From the NCBI GenBank assembly GCA_017475845.1, contig JAFVEU010000154.1, positions 1-13,833 of the forward strand: a stretch of 13,833 nucleotides of DNA. Reading direction: 5' to 3'. The notes below the pieces were generated by a model. That model was given only the letters and a program-made list of their open reading frames with translations. It had not been told where the DNA came from and did no database searches. Below, piece by piece: positions 7,753 to 13,029 of the stretch. The translations under genes and the position numbers were made by a program. Position 1 is the stretch's first letter. Each line of letters begins with the position of its first letter. The stretch is from Lachnospiraceae bacterium. GTDB taxonomy: Bacteria > Bacillota > Clostridia > Lachnospirales > Lachnospiraceae.

Positions 7753-7945
7753 ATCGCATTAGACGCATATCCAGAAGCACATCCCCTTGTCGGAACCGCC
7801 GGCGAGATATGCCGCCTACTGCGGATTGGCACGCAGGATAAGAACAAATCCTACGTGAATGTCCTGCGTGCCTAGCCGCAGTTGGCGGAGAGCTCGACGT
7901 AGCGTGTTCCGCAGGGTGTGCTTCTGGATATGTGGCTAATGCGAT
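7753..7945 (+). repeat. 193-nt near-perfect palindrome (palindromic element or structured RNA) in the purA-DUF3048 gap
   Basis: The 305-bp gene-free stretch after purA is mostly this inverted repeat. The outer stem pairs 7753-7784 with 7914-7945: 29 Watson-Crick pairs, two G-U wobbles and one mismatch. The inner stem pairs 7812-7840 with 7860-7888 with three mismatches and one wobble. Between them CGGAAC (7791-7796) pairs with GTTCCG (7906-7911), and CGAG (7803-7806) can pair with CTCG (7893-7896). The three wobbles are G-U in a + strand transcript and A-C clashes in a - strand one, which mildly favours + strand RNA. Stem-bubble-stem layout and length recall 6S RNA, but I see no 6S sequence signature and no good promoter. 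No direct repeat flanks it and no second copy is in the window. Confidence 0.75.
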
Positions 7946-7966
7946 GACAAAGTTTATAATGATAGG

Positions 7967-7995
7967 TACCACATTTTGTAGTTTTGTGGTATGAT
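7967..7995 (+). promoter_or_regulatory. Extended -10 promoter overlapped by an inverted repeat (possible operator)
   Basis: TGG-TATGAT (7987-7995) fits an extended -10 element; the -35 region is poor (ACCACA at 16 bp). Transcription would begin near 8001-8003, about 30 nt before the DUF3048 gene. TACCACA (7967-7973) and TGTGGTA (7985-7991) form a perfect 7-bp inverted repeat with an 11-nt spacer that covers the -35 area and part of the -10, as a repressor operator would. The spacer region also contains TTTTGTAG-TTTTGTGG in tandem. A separate TATAAT at 7955-7960 has no supporting -35. Confidence 0.5.
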
Positions 7996-8032
7996 GCTTG
8001 GAGTATTTGTGTTTTTGGAGGTTTAGATCAAA

Positions 8033-9175
8033 ATGAAAAGAAGATTACTGATATTACTGCTGACCGGGATCACAGCGTCAATGCTGTTCATCGGCTGTAA
8101 GAAAAAGGAAGAGGCTGCTGCCCCTACCGAAGCCAGCGAGGAAGCACCCATAATCGCCGTTGCTCCCGAGGAGCCGGAGGTTGAGGAGCCTGCTTCGGAG
8201 GAACCGGTGGAAGAAGAGGAAGAAGTAGAAGTAGCTCCCGATGGCAAATATGCAAGTGAGCTTACAGGTGAGTGGATAGATCTGTCCTTAAAGGATCAGA
8301 GACCCATCGCCGTAATGGTGGATGACGAGAAGACGGCGCTTCCCCATTTCGGTATCTCCACCTCGGATATCATGTATGAAATGGTGAATTCCACCGCAAA
8401 CGAAGGTGTTACCAGATTCATGGTAATGGTAAAGGACTGGGGCAGCATCAAGCAGCTTGGCTCCATCCGAAGCACCAGGCCCACAAACCTGCAGATATTC
8501 CCTGAGTGGAATGCGGTGCTATGCCATGACGGTGGCCCCTTCTGGAATGACATGTTCTATAAGAACGAATTCGTAGAGCGTTTCAGCGGAACCTTCTCCA
8601 GAGTGGATAACGGAAAGGCCAGGGAATTTACGGAGTACATCCTTCCCGGAGATCTGGAAAAGAATTTCAAGAATTCCGGCTTCAGCACCACCTATAACGA
8701 ATTCTATTCGGGACTGCCTCATTACCAGTTCGCTTCACATACAAAGGTGAACGATCTTTCGGACTATCCTGATGCCGTAAAGTGCGAGAAGATAACCCTT
8801 CCCTTCCACCACAACAATCCCTGGCTGGAGTATGACAGCGAGAGCCATACCTATAAGTATTTCCAGTATAACCAGAAGGAGATCGACGCAGGAAACGGGA
8901 ATGAGCAGATCGCCTTTACCAATCTTCTTTTACAGAATGCCCGTCTGGAGCAGCTGGACAGCCACGGCTACATGATGTACTATCCCAGCGAATCCGACAG
9001 GGACGGCTGGTTCATCACAGAAGGAAAGGCTATCCCCGTGAAGTGGACAAAGCTCAACGATCTGGATGCCACCAGGTATTATGACCTGAACGGCAAGGAG
9101 ATCAAGATCAATGTAGGTAAGTCCTATGTGGCCCTTATCCGTGAGGAGGAATGGGGCAATATCGAGATGGAATGA
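8033..9175 (+). CDS. DUF3048-family (YerB-like) lipoprotein
   Basis: A 380-residue exported protein. The N-terminal signal (KRRLLILLLTGITASMLFIGC) ends in a lipobox-like FIGC, so Cys22 is probably lipidated and the protein anchored to the outer face of the membrane. Residues 23-70 are an acidic, proline- and glutamate-rich spacer. From residue ~88 the sequence follows DUF3048: RPIAVMVDDEK (90-100), SDIMYEMVNSTANEGVTRFM, and GSIRSTRP (143-150), continuing to the C-terminal subdomain (~245-375) with the ending GKSYVALI. B. subtilis YerB is the named member; no biochemical function is established as far as I know. The start ATG is preceded by GGAGG at 8017-8021 (11-nt spacing). It appears to have its own promoter and overlaps the ferredoxin gene by four bases, suggesting joint expression. 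Confidence 0.88.
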   Translation: MKRRLLILLLTGITASMLFIGCKKKEEAAAPTEASEEAPIIAVAPEEPEVEEPASEEPVEEEEEVEVAPDGKYASELTGEWIDLSLKDQRPIAVMVDDEKTALPHFGISTSDIMYEMVNSTANEGVTRFMVMVKDWGSIKQLGSIRSTRPTNLQIFPEWNAVLCHDGGPFWNDMFYKNEFVERFSGTFSRVDNGKAREFTEYILPGDLEKNFKNSGFSTTYNEFYSGLPHYQFASHTKVNDLSDYPDAVKCEKITLPFHHNNPWLEYDSESHTYKYFQYNQKEIDAGNGNEQIAFTNLLLQNARLEQLDSHGYMMYYPSESDRDGWFITEGKAIPVKWTKLNDLDATRYYDLNGKEIKINVGKSYVALIREEEWGNIEME

Positions 9176-9423
9176 GTATCAGATCTGTCTTAAAATGGCT
9201 CGTAACAAAGGAAAAATGGTCGGACAGAAGCAGGGATCCCAGGTTTTATGCCACGGATGCCTGCGACGGCTGTAAGAAATGCTTTGATGAGTGCCCCACG
9301 GGACACATCAAGTGGATAAATGACCGCCCGGAGTGGGAGAAGCCCTGTCTTATGTGCGCGAACTGCGCGTATATCTGCCCCTCCGGCGCCATTACCTACG
9401 GTGTTCCGCCTGAAAAAACTTAA
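9172..9423 (+). CDS. Small 2x[4Fe-4S] ferredoxin-like protein (resembles the C-terminal half of EFR1)
   Basis: An 83-residue cytoplasmic electron carrier. Two complete cluster-binding motifs are visible: CDGCKKCFDECP (Cys31, 34, 37, 41) and CLMCANCAYICP (Cys59, 62, 65, 69), each expected to bind a [4Fe-4S] cluster. The framework RFYATDACDGC...RPEWEKPCLMC...SGAITYG resembles the C-terminal half of EFR1-family proteins, which usually carry an N-terminal flavodoxin domain; that domain is absent. The start ATG at 9172 overlaps the preceding stop (ATGA). An in-frame ATG at 9151 would add seven residues, but the purine-rich GAGGAGGA ends directly against it, so it is less likely; the same purine tract may help load ribosomes for 9172. 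It may be a stand-alone ferredoxin or a remnant of an EFR1 gene. Confidence 0.85.
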   Translation: MSIRSVLKWLVTKEKWSDRSRDPRFYATDACDGCKKCFDECPTGHIKWINDRPEWEKPCLMCANCAYICPSGAITYGVPPEKT

Positions 9424-9502
9424 AAAACGTAACGGTTCCGGGCAGCTGTTTCACGGGATACAGGGAAGAGCGTGAACGGCAGCAGAAGAAAAGACTTATG
9501 AC

Positions 9503-9508
9503 GGGAGG
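9503..9508 (+). promoter_or_regulatory. Ribosome binding site supporting the TTG start at 9515
   Basis: GGGAGG ends 6 nt before the TTG at 9515. A nearby ATG at 9498 is in another frame and overlaps the site, so the TTG is the credible start. Confidence 0.8.
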
Positions 9509-9514
9509 TTTTCT

Positions 9515-10150
9515 TTGTACAGATCCCTTAAGAAAGACCAGATTTATACGGGGGAGATAACGGAGAAAAAATCCCGTTTTCTTTCATATCTCGCATTCGC
9601 GGGATCCGAAGAAGAGGCCCTGTCCTTTATTGATTCCATAAGAAAAAAGCATCATGACGCAAGGCATAACTGCAGCGCCTATGTGATCGCAGGCAATGCA
9701 GGGGATACGGTGCATTCCTCGGATGACGGGGAGCCTTCGGGGACGGCGGGAAAGCCAATGTTATCGGTCTTAAGCGGTGCGGAGCTTAAAAATGCGGTGC
9801 TTGTGGTGACAAGGTATTTCGGAGGCGTGCTCCTTGGTACCGGAGGACTGGTGAGAGCCTACACGGATGCAGCCAAAGAGGCGCTTAAGGCCGCGGAAAG
9901 CGGGATAGTGAGCATGGATGAATATACCGTGTTTTCCATAAGCTTTGACTATGCGAAGGAGGGGAGTGTCAGAAGACTCCTTGAAAAATACGGAGCCTTT
10001 CCCTCGGATACGGCTTACAGCGACAGGGTGGAGTTCAGAGCGGAGATCTTATCCGAAAAGGGGGATTCCTTTAATAAGGAGCTTACGGAGACTCTTTCAG
10101 GAGCTGTAAAGACAGAAATAGAAGGAAAGGTCATGCTGCCTTTAAGGTGA
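9515..10150 (+). CDS. YigZ/IMPACT (UPF0029) family protein
   Basis: A 211-residue cytoplasmic protein of the YigZ/IMPACT family. The N-terminal domain carries the family's two strongest signatures: SSDDGEPSGTAGKPML (residues 68-83) and TRYFGGVLLGTGGLVRAY (99-116), after KKSRFLSYLA and KKHHDARHNCSAYV. A shorter C-terminal domain (~145-211) has the ferredoxin-like alpha/beta pattern usual for bacterial members. Length is typical. Eukaryotic IMPACT acts on translation control through GCN1; the bacterial role is not settled. The gene begins with TTG and a strong Shine-Dalgarno. It lies 19 bp before the clostripain-type gene and may be co-transcribed with it; the 91-bp gap upstream shows no clear promoter, only a loose imperfect hairpin at 9445-9483. 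Confidence 0.92.
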   Translation: MYRSLKKDQIYTGEITEKKSRFLSYLAFAGSEEEALSFIDSIRKKHHDARHNCSAYVIAGNAGDTVHSSDDGEPSGTAGKPMLSVLSGAELKNAVLVVTRYFGGVLLGTGGLVRAYTDAAKEALKAAESGIVSMDEYTVFSISFDYAKEGSVRRLLEKYGAFPSDTAYSDRVEFRAEILSEKGDSFNKELTETLSGAVKTEIEGKVMLPLR

Positions 10151-10169
10151 TCTCAAGCGGACGGGAACC

Positions 10170-11993
10170 ATGGGAAAAGCCATAAAAAGGATCATAACAG
10201 GAATACTGGTGGTTCTGGGGATAATCTTTATCCTCATCCTTCTTATGCCCGATGATGAGGAGGATGTGAGATCCCAGAGCGTTGAAATAAGCGAAGAGGC
10301 GACGGACTCCGGGGAAGGGGAGGAGCCGGAGGGCAGCGCTCCGGGCAGGGAGGAAAACGCTTCCGGTAAAGAGGACAGCGCTCCGGGCTGGGAGGAGAAT
10401 TCCTCCGGCAAAGAGGAAAACACTTCGGGCAAAGAGGAGAATTCCTCCGGAGGAAACGGAAAAAAGAAACCCGCGGTGGATATCCTTTCGGTAGGTACGG
10501 ATGCGGAAAGCGCCACTGTAATGATATATATGAACGGCTCGGATCTTGAGACCGAAGGAGGAGAAGCCACCACGGACATAGGCGAGATGCTCTCCTCCGG
10601 CATAGGGGACAATGTGAATGTGGTGATCCAGACCATGGGCACCAGGACCTGGCATGATTACGGCATTTCCTCCAAAACCGCACAGACTTATGTGATAAAG
10701 GATAACTCCCTCAATCTTGTCAGGGATGATCTGGGACAGCTGGACTGCACCAGGAAGGAGATCCTTTCCGAATTCATCTCTTACTGCAGTACCTCCTATC
10801 CTGCGGACCGTTACTTCTTTGTTTTTTGGGATCACGGCGGAGGCCCGGTTTACGGCTTCGGCTATGATGAATGGCAGGCCTATGACGCGAGCCTTACTCT
10901 GGACGAGATAGCCGGGGCCTTTGAGGAGAATAAGGATATCCACTTCGATATCATCGGAATGGACTGCTGTATCATGGCGAATCTTGAGACCTGCTGCGCC
11001 CTTTCCCCCTATTGCAAATACGCCCTGCTCTCCGAGGATTTCGAGTCGGAGCTGGGCTGGAGCTATAAGGAATGGATGAAGGAGCTGGAAGAGGACCCCG
11101 GTATCTCTTCGCCTCTTTTGGGGAAGTATATTGTGGACTCCGTGATAGAGGACAATGAGACCTCGGAATACGGGGATTCCTCCTGCCTTGGGCTTTTTAA
11201 CGAGTCCACCATGAATAATCTCTATTCCGCCTGGAAGAAATACGCGTACCTCAACGAGGAAGCCCTTCTGGAGAGAAACTATAGCAAAAAGCACCTGTCA
11301 AAGGGCAGGAGCAGCGTGAGTAAAAAGGGCTTCTGGGATCTGTGGGGCCTTGACTTAAGCAGTGTGACACTGGAAGACTATTACATAAGCGATATGCTGG
11401 CCCTTATTGAGAGCATCGACTCCGACAGCGACGAGGCGAAGGATCTCATCTCCGTTCTGAAGGCTGCGGTGGCCTATTACGGCCATACCTCCGACGCCAA
11501 CGAGCTTACGGGACTGGCGGTTTCCCTTCCCTACGGGGACCGGGATTTCTATAAAAGGCTTAAGAAAGTTTACGGGACCCTGGGTTTTGAGGCTGAATAT
11601 GTGGAATGGCTCGGCAAGTTTGTGTCCTCAAAGGGAAAGGACGACTTCTTCGACTTCGGGTTCTTTGAGAACAGCTGGGGAGGCTGGGGAGAATACGAAG
11701 AGGAATACGGCTGCAGTGACGGAAACTGTGCCAATTCCTGGTTCTATTCCGATGACGGTTCCGAGAGTGAGGATTTCTGCGAAAACGAGAACAGCGAATA
11801 TTACGATTACGGCGACGAAGACTCCAATGATGACTGGATCTATGACTATGAAGAGGAAATATGGTATCTTTTTGAGGACGGGATACTGTACCTCTATGAT
11901 GATGAGACCGGGACCATGTTCTATTATGATGAGGATGAGGACATGATCTACGCTTATGACGAAGAAGAGGATGACTGGTACGAGGCGGAATAA
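10170..11993 (+). CDS. Membrane-anchored clostripain-family (peptidase C11) cysteine protease with acidic aromatic tail
   Basis: A 607-residue predicted protease acting outside the cell. Residues ~9-27 are an uncleaved-looking signal anchor (GILVVLGIIFILILLMP), followed by an acidic linker with five heptapeptide repeats (59-93). The C11 domain spans ~115-480. Its catalytic dyad is visible as DHGGG (His222) and MDCCIM (nucleophile Cys267 by alignment with the clostripain DACLM), followed by the family's LLSEDFESELGWSY. The family usually cleaves after Arg or Lys. Unusual is a cysteine cluster at the active site: Cys266, 267, 275, 276 and 282. From ~490 the chain is an acidic Tyr/Trp-rich tail with Cys515 and Cys520 and three [IL]YxY-acidic-[WF]Y repeats. 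The start ATG has only a weak Shine-Dalgarno. The stop abuts the TlpA-like start with no gap. Long antisense frames here are shadows. Confidence 0.88.
   Translation: MGKAIKRIITGILVVLGIIFILILLMPDDEEDVRSQSVEISEEATDSGEGEEPEGSAPGREENASGKEDSAPGWEENSSGKEENTSGKEENSSGGNGKKKPAVDILSVGTDAESATVMIYMNGSDLETEGGEATTDIGEMLSSGIGDNVNVVIQTMGTRTWHDYGISSKTAQTYVIKDNSLNLVRDDLGQLDCTRKEILSEFISYCSTSYPADRYFFVFWDHGGGPVYGFGYDEWQAYDASLTLDEIAGAFEENKDIHFDIIGMDCCIMANLETCCALSPYCKYALLSEDFESELGWSYKEWMKELEEDPGISSPLLGKYIVDSVIEDNETSEYGDSSCLGLFNESTMNNLYSAWKKYAYLNEEALLERNYSKKHLSKGRSSVSKKGFWDLWGLDLSSVTLEDYYISDMLALIESIDSDSDEAKDLISVLKAAVAYYGHTSDANELTGLAVSLPYGDRDFYKRLKKVYGTLGFEAEYVEWLGKFVSSKGKDDFFDFGFFENSWGGWGEYEEEYGCSDGNCANSWFYSDDGSESEDFCENENSEYYDYGDEDSNDDWIYDYEEEIWYLFEDGILYLYDDETGTMFYYDEDEDMIYAYDEEEDDWYEAE
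10344..10448 (+). repeat. Five 21-bp in-frame repeats coding a G-x-E-E-N-x-S linker
   Basis: The linker after the membrane anchor of the clostripain-type protease reads as five heptapeptides: GREENAS, GKEDSAP, GWEENSS, GKEENTS, GKEENSS. The DNA copies are diverged but clearly related. This is a flexible acidic stalk of the kind that holds a catalytic domain away from the membrane, and its length may vary between strains. Confidence 0.8.
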
Positions 11994-12869
11994 ATGCTTA
12001 AAAAGATACTGAAGATTTTAACCATAATACTTGCTTCCTGGGGATTATTATTTATTATCATACTGCTGATTCCCGATAATGAGGAGGACAGCGCCGGTGC
12101 TGCCCAGACAGTGGCAGAGGAAGCTCTTGAGGAAGAGTCCGGAGAGGAGAAGGAGGAGGCTTCTCCCGGGGATCCTTCCACGGGGGATCCCTCCACGGGG
12201 CCGGAGGAAATGGTTCAGGAAGCTTCAGAGGAGGCCCCGGAAGAGGGTACGAAGGAAGATACAGAGGCCGCTCAGGCGGAGACTCAGGGAGAAGCAGCTC
12301 ATGGAACTCTGGCGGAAGCCTTTCAGGGTGCCTTGGAGGAAGCTGCTCCGGGTGCTACGGAGGAAGCTGCTCCGGGTGAAGGATCCGGCAGGGAAGAGGG
12401 CGGAAACAGGGTACAGGTAAATATCCCGGAATCCGAGCTGGGGGTAGTGTCCTTAAAGTTCAGGTCCACGACTCTTGATAATAAGGTGGTAACAGAGGAT
12501 ATCTTTAAGGATTACGATCTCACCCTGGTCCATGTCTGGGGTACCTACTGCGGTCCCTGCATAGCGGAAATGGGGGATTATGCTGAGCTTTACAGAAACC
12601 TTCCGGACAATGTGAACCTGGTGGGTCTGGTATGCGACGTATATGACGGCATTGACATCAATGTGGATGCAGCCCATGAGATCCTTGATGACGCGGGAGC
12701 TGAATTTACCAATATCGCCACCAGTGACAGCAATTATGATCTGGTGTCCTCTTTCCGGTATGTGCCCTCCTCCTTTTTTGTAAACAGGGAAGGACGGATC
12801 GTGGGAACGGTGCTGGAAGGCGTTCATTTCGAGCAGACCAAAAAACGTCTGGACAGTTATCTGGAGTAG
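11994..12869 (+). CDS. Membrane-anchored TlpA-like thioredoxin
   Basis: A 291-residue thiol-disulfide oxidoreductase expected on the outer face of the membrane. Residues ~8-27 are a signal anchor (LTIILASWGLLFIIILLIP) followed by PDNEED. Residues 30-140 are a long acidic Ala/Glu/Pro/Gly linker with short repeats. From ~150 a TlpA/ResA-type thioredoxin fold follows: active site WGTYCGPC (Cys186, Cys189), and the cis-proline loop YVPSSFFVNREGRIVG (Pro258). The anchor and the following PDxEED are near-copies of those in the clostripain-type protein just upstream, although the catalytic domains are unrelated. Its ATG directly follows the upstream TAA, so the two are translationally coupled. TlpA-like proteins in this position are usually reductants; the substrate is not shown, but the Cys-rich protease upstream is the obvious candidate. 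Confidence 0.88.
   Translation: MLKKILKILTIILASWGLLFIIILLIPDNEEDSAGAAQTVAEEALEEESGEEKEEASPGDPSTGDPSTGPEEMVQEASEEAPEEGTKEDTEAAQAETQGEAAHGTLAEAFQGALEEAAPGATEEAAPGEGSGREEGGNRVQVNIPESELGVVSLKFRSTTLDNKVVTEDIFKDYDLTLVHVWGTYCGPCIAEMGDYAELYRNLPDNVNLVGLVCDVYDGIDINVDAAHEILDDAGAEFTNIATSDSNYDLVSSFRYVPSSFFVNREGRIVGTVLEGVHFEQTKKRLDSYLE
12168..12383 (+). repeat. Short tandem repeats in the acidic linker of the TlpA-like gene
   Basis: Two pairs are visible inside this span. At 12168-12200 the peptide GDPSTGDPSTG comes from a 15-bp duplication, similar in style to the linker of the secreted protein at 2587-4854. At 12336-12383 two 24-bp units encode EEAAPGAT and EEAAPGEG. The intervening sequence is Glu/Ala-rich without exact repeats. 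Confidence 0.75.
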
Positions 12870-12873
12870 GACT

Positions 12874-13029
12874 TTGAAAGAAGAGCTTTTTTCCGTGAAA
12901 AATCTGATAAGGGCTGTGCTTCTCCTTGCCTCTCTTTTAATTATAGCTGCAGGCATTTCAAAGGGTGACTTCTTTAGTGTGATGATAAAGGGAGTAAATA
13001 TCTGTCTTGAATGCATAGGTATAGGATGA
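12874..13029 (+). CDS. CD1871A-type CXXC mini-protein, one membrane segment
   Basis: A 51-codon gene. One hydrophobic helix (RAVLLLASLLIIAAGI) is followed by a short polar stretch and the ending NICLECIGIG, with a CxxC pair four residues from the C-terminus. This layout and ending match, from memory, the CD1871A family of CXXC-motif mini-proteins in Clostridia, commonly found between a thioredoxin-like gene and a 4Fe-4S membrane protein gene, exactly as here. Start: TTG at 12874 is chosen because GGAG lies 7 nt upstream and it follows the previous stop by four bases; GTG at 12895 would give a 44-residue product closer to the usual length and cannot be excluded. The stop overlaps the next start (ATGA). 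A role passing electrons or disulfides between its neighbours is inferred. Confidence 0.8.
   Translation: MKEELFSVKNLIRAVLLLASLLIIAAGISKGDFFSVMIKGVNICLECIGIG

Noticed and set aside
7729..7875. A 48-codon + strand frame beginning GTG just after the purA stop
   Set aside because: It lies mostly in the left arm and tip of the palindrome, and the symmetry makes the opposite strand read a similar peptide. It has no convincing ribosome binding site and no domain, so it is better explained as part of the repeat.
7753..7945. Calling the palindrome 6S RNA or a purA terminator
   Set aside because: The size and stem-bubble-stem layout fit 6S loosely, but I recognise no 6S signature and no promoter in front of it. 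A terminator would be far shorter and end in a T-run, which is missing.
7753..7945. Calling the palindrome a MITE with a target duplication
   Set aside because: The flanks (GAAGCA on the left, GACAAA on the right) show no direct repeat, and no transposase or second copy is in the window, so mobility stays only a hypothesis.
7703..7972. An 89-codon - strand frame covering the end of purA and the palindrome
   Set aside because: It overlaps the 3' end of purA in antisense, shows low-complexity Ala/Ser/Arg composition, and mirrors the palindrome; no start signal or family match.
9445..9483. Possible hairpin in the gap before the yigZ-type gene
   Set aside because: TTCACG/CGTGAA plus GCTG/CAGC can pair, but with a 15-nt loop, uneven internal bases and no T-run; too weak to annotate as a terminator.
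10131..11294. A 387-codon - strand frame antisense to the clostripain-type gene
   Set aside because: It is a shadow of the + strand gene, whose codon pattern avoids antisense stops. The translation has no recognisable domain, while the + strand carries clear C11 catalytic motifs.
12453..13016. A 187-codon - strand frame across the TlpA-like and CXXC genes
   Set aside because: It is antisense to two genes with clear active-site motifs and tight operon spacing; no independent coding evidence.
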